From CAZUNO01 sp964621445 [NCBI: Candidatus Hadarchaeota archaeon] (GTDB lineage Archaea; CAYQAE01; CAYVLA01), in contig CAZUNO010000011.1 in assembly GCA_964621445.1 (NCBI GenBank), positions 1 through 64,000 of the forward strand: 64,000 nucleotides of DNA, given 5' to 3'. The first letter of the stretch is position 1, and every line of letters starts with the position of its first letter. Under the pieces are notes generated by a model, which saw nothing but the letters and a program-made list of their open reading frames with translations, was not told where the DNA came from and did not search any database. Shown piece after piece: positions 53,151 to 63,720 of the stretch. The translations under genes were made by a program, and so were the position numbers.

Positions 53151-54104
53151 TTGAATAGCGAGCTTCCCTGGATAGAGAAATACAGACCGAGAAAGCTCGC
53201 GGATGTGGCAGGTCAGGAGGGCAACAAACGCATACTCTCCTCCTTCATAGAGGGCAAGAGGATGTCGCACCTCATCTTCGCGGGGCCAGCCGGGGTGGGC
53301 AAGACTACCTGCGCCCTCATCCTGGCCCGTGAGCTGCTGGGGGACACCTGGAATAGTAATTTTCTGGAACTCAACGCCTCGGACGAGAGGGGGATAGATG
53401 TGGTGAGGACGAAGATCAAATCCTTCTGCCGATCAATGGTCCTTGGCGATGCGCCATTTCGAATAGTCTTTCTGGACGAGGTTGACAACACCACCAGCGA
53501 CAGCCAGCACGCTCTCCGCCGGGAGATGGAGCAGTATACATCCACGAGCAGATTCATACTTTCATGCAACTATGCAAGCAAACTGATCTCTCCCATCCAA
53601 TCCCGCTGCGTTATCCTCCGGTTCACGCCTCTCAAGCGCCAGGAGCTTGTTCAGGCCCTACGCAGGATAGCCGAGCTCCAGGAACTTGACATCGAGGACC
53701 CGGCATACGACGCCATATTCTACGTCTCCCAGGGCGATATGAGGCAGGCCACCAACATACTCCAGGCCGCCCATTCCTTCGGGGGAACCATAACCAACGA
53801 GATGATATACAAGATATCCGGGGAGGCCAACCCCGGGGATATCAGGCGACTGCTGGCCATCAGCCTGCAGGGCGAGTTCGAGACGGCCAGGGAGAAGCTC
53901 AGGGAGATCATCTTCGATCAGGGCCTTTCCGGCCTGGACCTGGTGAGCCAGATGCACAGGGAGGCGTCAAACATGGACCTCAACAGGAATAAGCTCTCCC
54001 GTCTGCTCCGCCTCCTCGCGGACTACGAGTTCAGGCTGGTGGAGGGTAGCAATGACCTGATCCAGAGCGAGAGCCTGGTCGCCGAGATATGTAGCCTGGA
54101 GTGA
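53151..54104 (+). CDS. rfcS: Replication factor C small subunit
   Basis: The 317-aa AAA+ protein loads the PCNA clamp. It has Walker A GPAGVGKT at 45-52, the NASDERGIDVVR box, Walker B VFLDEVD, the SRC motif with arginine finger (QSRCVILRF), and a C-terminal collar domain. The opening WIEKYRPRKLADVAGQE is the RFC box II signature. No intein is present. TTG is the start. The large-subunit gene overlaps its stop by 4 nt, so the two are made in one unit. Confidence 0.97.
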   Translation: MNSELPWIEKYRPRKLADVAGQEGNKRILSSFIEGKRMSHLIFAGPAGVGKTTCALILARELLGDTWNSNFLELNASDERGIDVVRTKIKSFCRSMVLGDAPFRIVFLDEVDNTTSDSQHALRREMEQYTSTSRFILSCNYASKLISPIQSRCVILRFTPLKRQELVQALRRIAELQELDIEDPAYDAIFYVSQGDMRQATNILQAAHSFGGTITNEMIYKISGEANPGDIRRLLAISLQGEFETAREKLREIIFDQGLSGLDLVSQMHREASNMDLNRNKLSRLLRLLADYEFRLVEGSNDLIQSESLVAEICSLE

Positions 54105-55372
54105 TTCCCGAATTGTGGACTGAGAAACACCGGCCCAGAGAGCTATCGGAAATAAGGGGACAGGACCAGGCGATTAGCAACATCCGTAGCTGGGCCCGGT
54201 CATGGGAAGGGGATAAGCCCAGTTCCAAGGCCGTACTGCTATACGGTCCAGCGGGCACCGGCAAGACCTCGGCGGCACTGGCCTTGTCCCAGGAGATGGA
54301 ATGGGATGTGGTGGAGGTAAACGCCAGCGATAAGAGGTCCAAGTCGTCTCTCGAGGAACTGGCGAAGTCCTGCAGGACCAGGTACAGCATCCTGACCGGG
54401 AGGGGCATAAAGCTCGTAGTGCTGGACGAGATCGATGGCCTTAGCGGGACCCAGGACCGGGGCGGGGTCAAGACCATATCCAAGATGATCCGGGAGACGG
54501 TGAACCCCATAATAATGACCTGCAACGATTACTACTCATCCAAGCTCAGGTATCTACGGCGCAAGGTTAAGGGTATCGAGTTCAAGAAGCCCAGTACCCG
54601 TGATGTGCAGAACGTCCTCCGGGAGATCTGCCGGGATGAGGGAATACCGGTGGACAACCTGGCCCTGAGAACCCTAGCCGAGAGGTGCCAGGGCGATCTG
54701 AGATCGGCGATCAACGATCTCCAGGCGCTCACCGTGGATGGAGAACTATCCCGGGAGGACCTGAGAACCCCCTCTACCAGGAACCAGGAGACCGATATAT
54801 TCCGGGTCCTGGATCTAATCTTCGAGGGGGATCCTGATGCCATAAGTAAGGCACGGGACCTAAATATGAGGCCGAGTCAGCTTCTCAACTGGATTGCCGA
54901 AAACGTCCACAAGAGGTTCAGGGACCCCGGTACCAGAGCCGATGCCTACGAGGTGCTCTCCACGGCTGATATATACCTCTCCTGGGTCTACAGGCGTATG
55001 CACTGGGGTTTCTGGGGGTATGCTACGGAGATAATGACCCGGGGGCTGGGCGCCCTCACGGGCAGAAGGTATTCCTCGTTCAGGAGAAGGTATCGTTACT
55101 CCTACCCCAGCAGCTATCTTCGCTACCGGGTACTGATGAAGAACCTGCGCAGGGCGGGCGACAAGGATTCCAGTGGCAGAGGCGATCTGGGGGACGAACT
55201 TGATGTGGCGAGAATGATAGGTAAGAGGTGCCACATGTCGGCGAGGGCCGTCCACAGGGATTTCCTGCCCTACCTTAGGGTCATCCAGGAAAACGACCCC
55301 CAGATGGCGGGGGGAATACTAAGGTCAGTGGGAATAAGCGAGGAGGAAATGTGTGATCTTCCATATGGATAG
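54101..55372 (+). CDS. rfcL: Replication factor C large subunit
   Basis: The 423-aa AAA+ protein completes the clamp loader. It has WTEKHRPRELSEIRGQD, Walker A GPAGTGKT at 49-56, NASDKRSK, Walker B LVVLDEIDGL and a sensor region MTCNDYY. The SRC arginine finger is absent (LRRKVKGIEF), as expected for the large subunit. It is shorter than the roughly 480-500 aa typical of archaea, and no evident C-terminal PIP box or basic tail is seen. GTG 54101 overlaps the rfcS stop. Confidence 0.93.
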   Translation: MIPELWTEKHRPRELSEIRGQDQAISNIRSWARSWEGDKPSSKAVLLYGPAGTGKTSAALALSQEMEWDVVEVNASDKRSKSSLEELAKSCRTRYSILTGRGIKLVVLDEIDGLSGTQDRGGVKTISKMIRETVNPIIMTCNDYYSSKLRYLRRKVKGIEFKKPSTRDVQNVLREICRDEGIPVDNLALRTLAERCQGDLRSAINDLQALTVDGELSREDLRTPSTRNQETDIFRVLDLIFEGDPDAISKARDLNMRPSQLLNWIAENVHKRFRDPGTRADAYEVLSTADIYLSWVYRRMHWGFWGYATEIMTRGLGALTGRRYSSFRRRYRYSYPSSYLRYRVLMKNLRRAGDKDSSGRGDLGDELDVARMIGKRCHMSARAVHRDFLPYLRVIQENDPQMAGGILRSVGISEEEMCDLPYG

Positions 55373-55380
55373 GTGTGAGA

Positions 55381-56604
55381 ATGGTAGTTAAGGAGATAGT
55401 GTTCAAGGGACACGTAATCGACAGCAGAATTTTGCCCGATGTACTGGACCTGATAATGGATCTGGAAGGGGAGTTCGAGTTCCTGGATTTCGAGGTCGGG
55501 AAGAAGAAGACTGACAAGTCATACGTCAGGATGCTCCTCAAGGGAAGGGACAGGGAACACCTGGACGCCATGCTCAGCGAGCTGAGGGAACTGGGAGCGG
55601 AGCTCCCGGAGATGGAGCCGCTGAGCACCGAGGAGGCCCTGGATGACGGCGTCCTGCCCCGGGGATTCTATTCAACAACCAACCACCCAACATTCGTCAA
55701 TATAGAGGGCGAATGGGTTGAGGTGGAGAACGTGGAGATGGATTGCGTTATCCTGATAAAGGGCAAGCAGGCCCGGGCCGTACCCATGGGACAGGTGAAG
55801 AAGGGGGAGTCGGTGGTAATCGGCAACGGGGGTATCAGGGTGGTTCCACCGGAAAGACCCCGGGACGCGACCGGGATATTCGAGTTCATGACCAGCAACG
55901 CCAGCTCCGAGAAACCGGTGGGTACCCTGGTCTCCCGTCTGGCCCGCGAGGTCAACAACCTCAAGGAAAGAGATGGTAGAATCGTGGTGGTGGCCGGGCC
56001 GGCCGTGGTACACACCGGTGCCGGAAGTTCCCTGGCCTGGATGGTGAGGAATGGATACGTGAGCTGCCTTCTCTCGGGCAACGCCCTGGCAGTGCACGAT
56101 GTGGAGAGCTCCCTGTACGGTACATCGCTGGGTACACGCATCGCATCGGCGGACCGACACGAGGGAGGTCACAGGCACCACCTGATGGCCATAAACGAAG
56201 TCCGGAGGGCGGGTGGCCTGGAAGGAGCCGTGGAAAACGGGGTATTGGAGGGGGGGATAATGTACGAGTGCGTTAGGAACCGGGTTCCCTTCGTACTGGC
56301 AGGATCGATAAGGGACGATGGACCGCTACCCGAGGTGATAACCGACGTCATGGAAGCTCAGCAGCAGATGCGGGAGATGCTTAAGGGAGCGGACATGGTA
56401 ATGATATTCTCAACCATGCTGCACGCCATCGCGGTAGGCAACCTGTTGCCCTCCTCGGTGAGGACGGTTTGCGTGGATATCAACACCTCGGCGGTGACCA
56501 AGCTGCTCGATCGCGGCTCGGCCCAGGTTCTGGGAATCGTTTCCGATGTCGGTGTATTTCTGCCCCTCCTGGAGAGGGAGCTAAGCGCATTGGTGGATAA
56601 ATGA
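55381..56604 (+). CDS. Archaeal ornithine cyclodeaminase-like protein (TIGR00300, LOR/SDH-like)
   Basis: The 407-aa protein belongs to the family related to the C-terminal half of cyanobacterial AgrE/ArgZ and plant LKR/SDH. A related methanococcal protein has been described as an ornithine cyclodeaminase making proline, so that is the best guess. Visible segments are GVLPRGFYSTTNHPTFV, VVVAGPAVVHTGAGSSLAWM and the EGGHRHHLMAINEVRRAGG, with VCVDINTSAVTKLLDRGSAQ near the end. ATG 55381 with GGTGTGAGA upstream is chosen over GTG 55375. It is co-directional and tightly packed with rfcL and lysC. Confidence 0.85.
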   Translation: MVVKEIVFKGHVIDSRILPDVLDLIMDLEGEFEFLDFEVGKKKTDKSYVRMLLKGRDREHLDAMLSELRELGAELPEMEPLSTEEALDDGVLPRGFYSTTNHPTFVNIEGEWVEVENVEMDCVILIKGKQARAVPMGQVKKGESVVIGNGGIRVVPPERPRDATGIFEFMTSNASSEKPVGTLVSRLAREVNNLKERDGRIVVVAGPAVVHTGAGSSLAWMVRNGYVSCLLSGNALAVHDVESSLYGTSLGTRIASADRHEGGHRHHLMAINEVRRAGGLEGAVENGVLEGGIMYECVRNRVPFVLAGSIRDDGPLPEVITDVMEAQQQMREMLKGADMVMIFSTMLHAIAVGNLLPSSVRTVCVDINTSAVTKLLDRGSAQVLGIVSDVGVFLPLLERELSALVDK

Positions 56605-58004
56605 GGCTGGTGATGAAGTTCGGCGGGGCCCTTCTGGCCTCGGCGTCGGGCATAATGAGATGTGCTAACCTGGTCAAGAGCGAGGTGGAGAGAGGAAATC
56701 AGGTCGTGGTGGTGGTGTCAGCGGTCCGGGGGGTGACCGACCGGTTGCTAACCGGCGCCCGAGAGATAATCGAGCTCGAGCGGGATGAAGCGGAGGGCTG
56801 GATAGAGGATTTCTGCACTAAAATTGGCGATACCCACCTGTCACTGCTATGTGAAATGGTCCCCGACCAGGGACCGCTCCCCCATATCGATGAGATAGCC
56901 GATTTCCTGAAGGAAGCATTGGCTGCTTACCATGATGACCGCTCCGAGCATTCGCTGGATGCCATAGCCTCCATCGGCGAGAGGTTTTCGGCCCCCCTGT
57001 TTTCCCTGGCCCTTTCCCAGGTTGGAATAGAGTCCCGATCGATGCTGGGGGGTGAGGCGGGAATAATCACAGACTCGAACTACAGGAACGCGGTTCCCGA
57101 TATGGACATGTGCCGGGTTGAGGTGAGGGGTAAGGTCGGGCTTCTCCTAGATCGTGGAATCACCCCGGTGATAACCGGTTTCGTGGCCCGGGACCAGGGG
57201 GGCAGGATAACCACCCTGGGCAGAGGGGGCTCGGACTACACCGCGTCCATACTGGGGGCCTGCCTGGATTCCGACGAGATATGGATATGGAAGGACGTCG
57301 GGGGCATAATGACCGCCAACCCCGATCTCATACCCGAGGCCAGGACCGTACCCAGGCTCTCCTACACCGAGGCGGCCGAGCTTGCACATTTCGGGGCCGA
57401 GGTGCTTCATCCCAAGACCATGGCCCCGGCCATGGAGGGTGGCATACCCATACGGGTAAAGGACTCCGGCAGTCCCGAGTCCGGGGGAACCCTCATCAGC
57501 GAGAAAACCATGAGCGTTTCCACGGCCGTGAAGGCGGTGACCAGCATAGACCGGGTTGGGTTGGTATCGGTGTCGGGCACCGAGATGGCGGGGGTTCCCG
57601 GGGTGGCGGCCAGCGTGTTCGACAGGCTTGCCGATGCTGGCATAAACGTGATGATGATATCACAGAGTTCATCCGAGATCAACATAACCCTGGTGGTCCC
57701 CGGCGGAGAGGTCTCCCTGTGTCGGAGGACCATGGCCAGGGATTTCGAGGAGCACGATCTGGTGGAGGACATAGAGTTCGACGAGGATATCTCCATAATC
57801 TCCGTGGTGGGGGCCGGAATGAGGGGCACGCCGGGGGTGGCGGCAAAGGTATTCCAGTCCGTGGCCGACGCTGGGATTAACGTGATAATGATAGCTCAGG
57901 GTTCCTCCGAGGTCAATATATCCTTCGTGGTATCCCGCGAGGATTCACCGAGGGCCGTGGAAGCCATCCACCGCAGTTTCAAGCTCGGTCAGCCGTTTCA
58001 GTAG
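56601..58004 (+). CDS. lysC: Aspartate kinase
   Basis: The 467-aa enzyme phosphorylates aspartate, the first step to threonine, methionine and lysine. The kinase domain has the [12 protein letters not shown] start (K6), the [14 protein letters not shown] substrate loop near residue 212 and [12 protein letters not shown]. Two ACT domains follow (about 320-385 and 395-465), each with [13 protein letters not shown] or [13 protein letters not shown] type sequence, which bind inhibitory amino acids. ATG overlaps the previous stop. The 3' end overlaps thrC, encoded on the other strand, by 26 nt. Confidence 0.96.
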   Translation: MRLVMKFGGALLASASGIMRCANLVKSEVERGNQVVVVVSAVRGVTDRLLTGAREIIELERDEAEGWIEDFCTKIGDTHLSLLCEMVPDQGPLPHIDEIADFLKEALAAYHDDRSEHSLDAIASIGERFSAPLFSLALSQVGIESRSMLGGEAGIITDSNYRNAVPDMDMCRVEVRGKVGLLLDRGITPVITGFVARDQGGRITTLGRGGSDYTASILGACLDSDEIWIWKDVGGIMTANPDLIPEARTVPRLSYTEAAELAHFGAEVLHPKTMAPAMEGGIPIRVKDSGSPESGGTLISEKTMSVSTAVKAVTSIDRVGLVSVSGTEMAGVPGVAASVFDRLADAGINVMMISQSSSEINITLVVPGGEVSLCRRTMARDFEEHDLVEDIEFDEDISIISVVGAGMRGTPGVAAKVFQSVADAGINVIMIAQGSSEVNISFVVSREDSPRAVEAIHRSFKLGQPFQ

Positions 58005-59076
58005 TCGGGGTCTCGGACTCCAGTCCCAGGTAGTCTGCCACGTCCTCCACCCTGGGTGGGAGGGCGTCCGGCTCCTCTATGAGCCCGATGGCCATGTCGG
58101 GGTCCTTGAGCCCGTGCCCGGTGAGAATGCAGACCGCGCTGTCGCCGGTCCGGACCTCTCCCCTCTCCAATGCCTTGGCAAGGCCGGCCACCGAGGCGGC
58201 TGAGGCCGGTTCCACGAAGATGCCCTCCCGGGAGGCCAGTGCCCGGTAGGCCTTGGTTATCTCCTGGTCGGTGACCGCGGTAATTGAGCCATCGGATTCA
58301 TCGGCGGCCCTCACCGCCTTATCCCAGCTGGCGGGGTTGCCTATCTTTATGGCCGTGGCCAAGGTCTCCGGTTCCTCGACCTCGTGGCCCAGGACTATGG
58401 GTGCCGCTCCCGCGGCCTGGAATCCCAGCATCTTGGGTGTCCCCGGCGACCTCCCGCCAGCGGCGTACTCCTTGAACCCCTTCCAGTAGGCGGTTATGTT
58501 GCCGGCGTTGCCCACGGGTATGCACAGGCAGTCCGGGTTGGTGCCCAGCTGGTCACATATCTCGAAGGCCCCGGTCTTCTGGCCCTCAATTCGGTTGGGG
58601 TTTATGGAATTGACCAGGGTCACCGGGTACTGGTCGGTGATGGATCGGACAATCCTCAGGGCGTCGTCGAAGTTGCCCTCTATGGCGATAACGATGGCAT
58701 TGTGGACCAAAGCCTGGGCAAGTTTGCCCTTGGCTATGGCCCCCTTGGGGATCACCACCGCGGCATCGATCTCCGACCGGGCTCCATAGGCGGCTGCAGA
58801 GGCCGAGGTATTGCCGGTGGAGGCACACATTATCATCTCCGAACCCTCCTCCATCGCCTTGGAGACCGCCATGGTCATGCCCCTATCCTTGAAGGACCCC
58901 GTGGGGTTCATGCCCTCCATCTTGAAGTAGAGTTCTATTCCCGCTCTGGGTCCTAGATAGGTCGATTTCACCAGGGGCGTGTTTCCCTCGTTCAGGGTTA
59001 CCACCGGCGTTTCCTCGCTAACCGGCAGGAATTCCCTGTAGGTTTCGATCACTCCGGGCCAGAATTCGTCCTTCAT
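57979..59076 (-). CDS. thrC: Threonine synthase
   Basis: The 365-aa fold type II PLP enzyme converts O-phosphohomoserine to threonine. The PLP lysine is K63 in [29 protein letters not shown] and the phosphate-binding [15 protein letters not shown] follow, with [14 protein letters not shown] in the C-terminal part. It matches the short archaeal/bacterial type. ATG 59076 overlaps the stop of the homoserine dehydrogenase gene by 4 nt, so they are coupled. No homoserine kinase is in the window. Confidence 0.96.
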   Translation of the reverse strand: MKDEFWPGVIETYREFLPVSEETPVVTLNEGNTPLVKSTYLGPRAGIELYFKMEGMNPTGSFKDRGMTMAVSKAMEEGSEMIMCASTGNTSASAAAYGARSEIDAAVVIPKGAIAKGKLAQALVHNAIVIAIEGNFDDALRIVRSITDQYPVTLVNSINPNRIEGQKTGAFEICDQLGTNPDCLCIPVGNAGNITAYWKGFKEYAAGGRSPGTPKMLGFQAAGAAPIVLGHEVEEPETLATAIKIGNPASWDKAVRAADESDGSITAVTDQEITKAYRALASREGIFVEPASAASVAGLAKALERGEVRTGDSAVCILTGHGLKDPDMAIGLIEEPDALPPRVEDVADYLGLESETPTTETADRA

Positions 59077-60377
59077 AGTTCATCCTCCACTCTGATACAA
59101 GATCCAATGCTCTCGACAACTTCCAGCTTGCTCATCCTGGAAAGGGCCTCGGTTATGTTGCCTTCCCTGGCCTTGTGGGTCATGAACACCAGGTCCACCA
59201 CCCTTCCCTTTTCCTCGGCCTGTCTCACGCTGGCCAGGCTTATATCCTCCTCACCGAACACCCCTGCTATGCTTGCCAGGGCCCCGGGGCGGTCAATAAC
59301 CCTGAGCCTCATGTAGTATTTGGTCTCCAGCTTCCCGATGTCCATCACGTTTTCGGCCCTAGCCGTGGGCAGTCCGCTCTCGAATCCCACCTTTGAGTCT
59401 GAGAGAAGGGATCTGGAGGCGTCGAGTATGTCGGCCACCACGGCGCTACCGGCCGAGGGACCTCCGGCACCGGTGCCGTAGAAAAGACCGGGACCAGCGG
59501 AGTCGGTGTTCACGAAAACCGCGTTGTAAATGCCGGTGACCGAGGTCAGGAGATGATCCTGGGGTATGAGGGTTGGATGGACCCTTATCTCGAGTCCACC
59601 CCGTTCTTTTTTACCCACGGCCAGAAGCTTTATGGTGTAGCCCAACTCCCGGGCGTAGCCTATGTCCTTCTGGGAGACCGAGGTGATTCCCTCCCTGAAG
59701 ACACGGTCCAGGGTAACCCAGCCCCCGAAGGATATGGAGGCCAGAATTGCCATCTTGTGGGCGGCGTCGATGCCCTCTATGTCGTAGGAGGGGTCGGCCT
59801 CGGCGTAGCCCATCCTGGTGGCCTCGTCAAGCGCCTCCTGGAATTCCATGCCCTCCACGGACATCTTGCTCAGTATGTAGTTGGTGGTCCCGTTCACGAT
59901 CCCGTAGATCTGCTCCAGGTTATTCCCGGCCAGTCCCTGGTGGATCCCCCTGAGCAGCGGTATCCCGCCTCCAACCGAGGCCTCGAAATACAGGCCGGAC
60001 CCGCTTTTCCTGGACAGGGAGACTAGCTCAAAACCGGAGTTGGCCATTACCTCCTTGTTGGCGGTGACCACCGTTTTGCCGGATCTCAGTGCCCTCTCCA
60101 TGAATGATCGGGCGGGTTCAAGTCCCCCTATCAATTCCACTACTATGTCAATTTCCGGGTCATCAAGCAGTTCTCCGGCCTCGGTGGTGAAGACCTCGCT
60201 CGGGATGTCGAGCTCCCTTCCGAGCTCCTCTCTTCTGTCGGCCACTTTGGCCACCCGTATCTCGGCACCGGTTCGGGACCGCAACCTTTCCCTCTGGTCC
60301 CTGAGTATCCGGTAGGTGGCGGCACCCACGGTGCCCAATCCTATAATGCCCACTTTGATGGTCTTCAACGGACTCAC
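59073..60377 (-). CDS. hom: Homoserine dehydrogenase with ACT domain
   Basis: The 434-aa NAD(P)-dependent enzyme reduces aspartate semialdehyde to homoserine. The Rossmann motif [16 protein letters not shown] is at 9-25, [19 protein letters not shown] and the [20 protein letters not shown] catalytic region follow (Lys of HKMAIL), and an ACT domain (about 355-434; [20 protein letters not shown]) gives feedback by threonine or methionine. It sits between an ACT-V4R gene and thrC in one operon. Confidence 0.96.
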   Translation of the reverse strand: MSPLKTIKVGIIGLGTVGAATYRILRDQRERLRSRTGAEIRVAKVADRREELGRELDIPSEVFTTEAGELLDDPEIDIVVELIGGLEPARSFMERALRSGKTVVTANKEVMANSGFELVSLSRKSGSGLYFEASVGGGIPLLRGIHQGLAGNNLEQIYGIVNGTTNYILSKMSVEGMEFQEALDEATRMGYAEADPSYDIEGIDAAHKMAILASISFGGWVTLDRVFREGITSVSQKDIGYARELGYTIKLLAVGKKERGGLEIRVHPTLIPQDHLLTSVTGIYNAVFVNTDSAGPGLFYGTGAGGPSAGSAVVADILDASRSLLSDSKVGFESGLPTARAENVMDIGKLETKYYMRLRVIDRPGALASIAGVFGEEDISLASVRQAEEKGRVVDLVFMTHKAREGNITEALSRMSKLEVVESIGSCIRVEDEL

Positions 60378-60378
60378 C

Positions 60379-61182
60379 TCAAATTACATCGATGTTCTCG
60401 CTGATCGTCTGGAACTCTCTCAGCTTCTCGTTGGAGGGGCTTTCCACCTTGAACACGCACCTCTCCTGGTAATTTGCCAGGCACTCCACCTCGGTAACAT
60501 GTACCTCTTCCATCATTATTTGGGAAAGGATGCCCTCGAGTATGCCACACACGGCGAAGCAGGAGGGGCCCTTTCCCCGGAACTCCCGGGAGGAGAAGCA
60601 GTTCTCTATTATTACCAGCCCGTTGTCCACATCTATGGTAACGCTGTCCCCAATGGCTCTGGACTCCAGTATCTTCTCCCATACCGGCAGCTTGTTTGTC
60701 AGTTCGCCTATCTCATCCAGCCAGTAGTCGGCCATGACCTTTCCGAAATCCCTTCCCATGTTCCTGAGGACCTCGGGGTCCACGTGGGGTTTCATTCTGG
60801 ACCATTCATTCAGACCTATGGGTAGTATGTCCTGGTCGAACATCCGCAGCCCCTTGAAATGAGAGTCGAAAATCACGTCCTTTGACTCGTTTATCTCAAT
60901 GGCGTAGATTACGTTGGTGAACTCTATCTCCTTCCTGACCTGCTTCATGTCCACATCGCTATCGGTTATATCCACGAAAGCGCTGTACCTGCCGGAAACG
61001 CCCCTCTCGGCGGTATCGAACCAGCCCAGCTTGAGGTCGATCCCGTGTTTGGCCAGAATGGAGAGCACCTTGCTCTGGGACCCCGGAACGTCCTCCAGGG
61101 TCATGGATATCTGAGCGAGCTTTCTTCCCTTTGCCGTGTAGTATATACCTATATCACGGTCACCGATTTCATCTTCTTCCAA
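60379..61182 (-). CDS. ACT domain fused to V4R-like ligand-binding domain
   Basis: The 267-aa protein has an ACT domain (about 18-95; AQISMTLEDVPGSQSKVLSI, then SGRYSAFVDITDSD) followed by a domain with the V4R (4-vinyl reductase/hydrocarbon-binding) layout: MGRDFGKVMADYWLDEIGEL, NGLVIIENCFSSRE, CGILEGILSQIM and a final VTEVECLANYQERCVFKVE with paired Cys. Both modules bind small molecules, so this looks like a sensor rather than an enzyme. TTG 61182 is the start. It ends 1 nt before hom, which suggests regulation of homoserine/threonine synthesis. Confidence 0.75.
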   Translation of the reverse strand: MEEDEIGDRDIGIYYTAKGRKLAQISMTLEDVPGSQSKVLSILAKHGIDLKLGWFDTAERGVSGRYSAFVDITDSDVDMKQVRKEIEFTNVIYAIEINESKDVIFDSHFKGLRMFDQDILPIGLNEWSRMKPHVDPEVLRNMGRDFGKVMADYWLDEIGELTNKLPVWEKILESRAIGDSVTIDVDNGLVIIENCFSSREFRGKGPSCFAVCGILEGILSQIMMEEVHVTEVECLANYQERCVFKVESPSNEKLREFQTISENIDVI

Positions 61183-61200
61183 TTAGTCCCCCTCGGACTT

Positions 61201-62103
61201 TCACCTAAATATTTTAGTAAGCGGGTGTCCCTGGGCCGGTTTGGTACGGTATTCCCATCTGTTCTGGTAGGCTGAAAAGGCGTCAACTGCGGCGATTGCC
61301 CAGGTGATCCAGCGGGCGTAGCCGATGGGCCCGTACATCACGAAGTCGCATCCCATGACCACCGAGGTTATGGTGGAGGCCACGTGTGCCGAGCGATATA
61401 TATCCTTGCTCTTCCTGGCCTTCTTCCACTGTGTGGTGGCGTTGCTGGCCCCGCAGCCCACGGGGAGGCCGAACTTCTCCTTTACCAGGTAGCATGCTTT
61501 GCTGGCAGTCCCTATGCTGGGAACGTCAAGAACCATGGTGTCCACCAGGAACTTCTCGAATCCTACCTCCTTGGCCACCGGCAGGAGCTCGTTCTCAAGA
61601 ATATCCAGCCTTCCTCCGGCCGACATGACCTTCTTGTCGAAGGTTAGAAGCACGCAGGTCTCCAGATTCAGGTCCTTCACCTGCTCGATCTCGTCCTCGG
61701 TGTAATCTGGAGAAATTGAGTTGTATATTGCCCTCTTCTCCAGGCCCACCTCGGAGCAGTGCTTGGCCACCGGTAGCCTCACGTCGGCGGTGATACCGTC
61801 GACCAGGAAGGGAACCTCGGTTTTCTCGGCGACCCAGTCAACGTAGCGTTCCAGGGCCTCCGGGTGGTTGCCCACAACGTCAAGTATGTAGGGGGTTCCC
61901 GTTTCATCCTTCAGAGAATCAACCCTGTTAATGAGCTTCTCGGCCTTCTTCTCGTCGAAAAGCCCCTTCTTTTCGTCCTTAACGATGCTATGTCCGGTGA
62001 AGAATATGCTGGGGATGGCCACGGTTGGGTTGGTGCCCGGCTGTCCGCCAATCTTCACTTCACCTATGTCATATACGGTCTGTTCCACTGGGTATTTGAA
62101 CAA
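61201..62103 (-). CDS. mtrH: MtrH-type methyltetrahydropterin:corrinoid methyltransferase
   Basis: The 300-aa protein aligns with subunit H of tetrahydromethanopterin S-methyltransferase, a TIM-barrel enzyme that moves a methyl group between methyl-tetrahydro(methano)pterin and a corrinoid. Segments such as GEVKIGGQPGTNPTVAIPSI, FLVDGITADVRLPVAKH and GCGASNATTQWKKARKS are recognisable. TTG start with GGAGGAGG upstream. No mtrA-G, corrinoid protein or mcr genes are near, so it probably works in acetyl-CoA, methionine or methylotrophic one-carbon metabolism with an unlinked corrinoid protein. It lies 28 nt after rtcB. Confidence 0.88.
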   Translation of the reverse strand: MFKYPVEQTVYDIGEVKIGGQPGTNPTVAIPSIFFTGHSIVKDEKKGLFDEKKAEKLINRVDSLKDETGTPYILDVVGNHPEALERYVDWVAEKTEVPFLVDGITADVRLPVAKHCSEVGLEKRAIYNSISPDYTEDEIEQVKDLNLETCVLLTFDKKVMSAGGRLDILENELLPVAKEVGFEKFLVDTMVLDVPSIGTASKACYLVKEKFGLPVGCGASNATTQWKKARKSKDIYRSAHVASTITSVVMGCDFVMYGPIGYARWITWAIAAVDAFSAYQNRWEYRTKPAQGHPLTKIFR

Positions 62104-62131
62104 ATGGTCCTCCTCCTTTCCGTTTTCTGAA

Positions 62132-63577
62132 TCAGCCCTTGGTTACGGCCAGAGGCCTCAGCTTGGCGACTTTTCTGCTTATTCCCACCTTGTGGCAGAC
62201 ATCTACAACGTTATTAATGTCCTTGTAAGCGCCGGGGGCTTCCTCCGCGATCACCGGCATACTTGCAGCTTTAACTATGATTCCCTCCTTTTCCAGATCG
62301 CTCTGCACGGTCTCTCCCCAGAAGTTCTTCTTGGCCTTGGTGCGGCTGAGTATTCTGCCGGCGCCGTGACAGGTGGAGCCGAATGTCTCGTTCATGGCGG
62401 TCTCCGTTCCCACCAGCAGGTAGGAGGCGGTGCCCATGTCTCCGGGTATGATCACCGGCTGTCCTATCTCCGAATAGTCGTCGGGTATGGAGTCGCTTCC
62501 CGGGCCGAAGCTACGGGTTGCTCCCTTACGGTGTACGCATAGTTCCATATCCTCTCCATCTACGGTGTGATACTCCATCTTCCCGATGTTGTGGGCCACG
62601 TCGTAGACCATGCTCATGTCCAGGCTCTCCGGGCTCTCGCCAAGCACGTCCTGGAAGGTCTCCCTCACCCAGTGCATTATCATCTGCCTGTTGCCCCATG
62701 CGTAGTTGGCCCCTGCTGACATGGCCGCCATGTAGGAGTCGGCCTCCGGGGTGCCAAGGGGTGCACAGGCCAGCTCGCGGTCCGGGATGTCTATGTCGTA
62801 CTTCTTTACCGCTTTCTCCATAACCTTGAGGTAGTCGGAGCATATCTGGTGCCCGCAACCCCTGGAACCGGTATGTATCATGGTTGTTACCTGGTTCTCG
62901 TGATCTATCCCCATCACTTCGGCGGCTTTCTGGTCGAAGATCTTGTCCACGTACTGGATTTCCAGGAAATGGTTTCCGCTACCCAGACTTCCCAGCTGGG
63001 GGATCCCCCTTTTCTTGGCCCTGTCGCTGATAACCGAGGAGTCGGCCCTTTCCAGAGACCCGTTTTCCTCCATATGCTCCAGGTCCTCGTCCCAGCCGTA
63101 GCCGTTCTCCACGGCCCAGGCGGCACCTCTCTCCAACACCTGTTCTATCTCCCTGCTGTCCAGCTTCACCCTGCCCTTACTGCCCAGTCCGGAGGGGACA
63201 TTCTTGAAAGCTGTGTTTATTAGGGATTTCAGGTTGGACTTTATGTCCTCCTTGTCCAGGTTGGTGCGGAGCAGCCTGACTCCGCAGTTGATGTCATAAC
63301 CTATTCCACCGGGGCTTATTACCCCGTCCTCTGAGTCGAAGGCTGCCACCCCTCCGATGGGAAAGCCGTATCCAAGGTGGACATCCGGCATGGCCATGGA
63401 GTAATTGACGATGCCCGGGAGGCATGCGATATTGACCACCTGGCCTATGGTCCGATTGTCGATTTCCTTCAATAATTTCGAGTCAGCGATTACCCTCCCC
63501 GGCACCCTCATACAGTCCTTGTAGCTGGCGGGGATCTCGTGAACGAGTTCGGATATCTTCTTCATTTGGTTGCTCAT
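62132..63577 (-). CDS. rtcB: RtcB RNA ligase (tRNA-splicing ligase)
   Basis: The 481-aa ligase joins RNA 2',3'-cyclic phosphate or 3'-phosphate ends to 5'-OH, in tRNA splicing and repair, using GTP and Mn2+. Key segments are [18 protein letters not shown] (metal Cys), [27 protein letters not shown], and [13 protein letters not shown] holding the His that carries [16 protein letters not shown] follows. No intein is present. ATG 63577 is the start. The downstream mtrH and threonine genes are close enough to share its transcript. Confidence 0.97.
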   Translation of the reverse strand: MSNQMKKISELVHEIPASYKDCMRVPGRVIADSKLLKEIDNRTIGQVVNIACLPGIVNYSMAMPDVHLGYGFPIGGVAAFDSEDGVISPGGIGYDINCGVRLLRTNLDKEDIKSNLKSLINTAFKNVPSGLGSKGRVKLDSREIEQVLERGAAWAVENGYGWDEDLEHMEENGSLERADSSVISDRAKKRGIPQLGSLGSGNHFLEIQYVDKIFDQKAAEVMGIDHENQVTTMIHTGSRGCGHQICSDYLKVMEKAVKKYDIDIPDRELACAPLGTPEADSYMAAMSAGANYAWGNRQMIMHWVRETFQDVLGESPESLDMSMVYDVAHNIGKMEYHTVDGEDMELCVHRKGATRSFGPGSDSIPDDYSEIGQPVIIPGDMGTASYLLVGTETAMNETFGSTCHGAGRILSRTKAKKNFWGETVQSDLEKEGIIVKAASMPVIAEEAPGAYKDINNVVDVCHKVGISRKVAKLRPLAVTKG

Positions 63578-63687
63578 GTATGTCTACCTTCCCTAGAATA
63601 GGCGTTCCTTACTGGAATGGTTCATCTTTGGATTTGAAAACTCTTTTCCATCAGCGGGGCAGGTGCAGTTTGCCCTCAAGGGGCTCA

Positions 63688-63698
63688 AATACTTATCT
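63688..63698 (+). promoter_or_regulatory. TATA box of the last gene
   Basis: AAATACTTATC is centred 28 nt before ATG 63721, fitting a leaderless message. Confidence 0.5.
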
Positions 63699-63720
63699 TG
63701 AATGAGCCATCTCACAGCAT

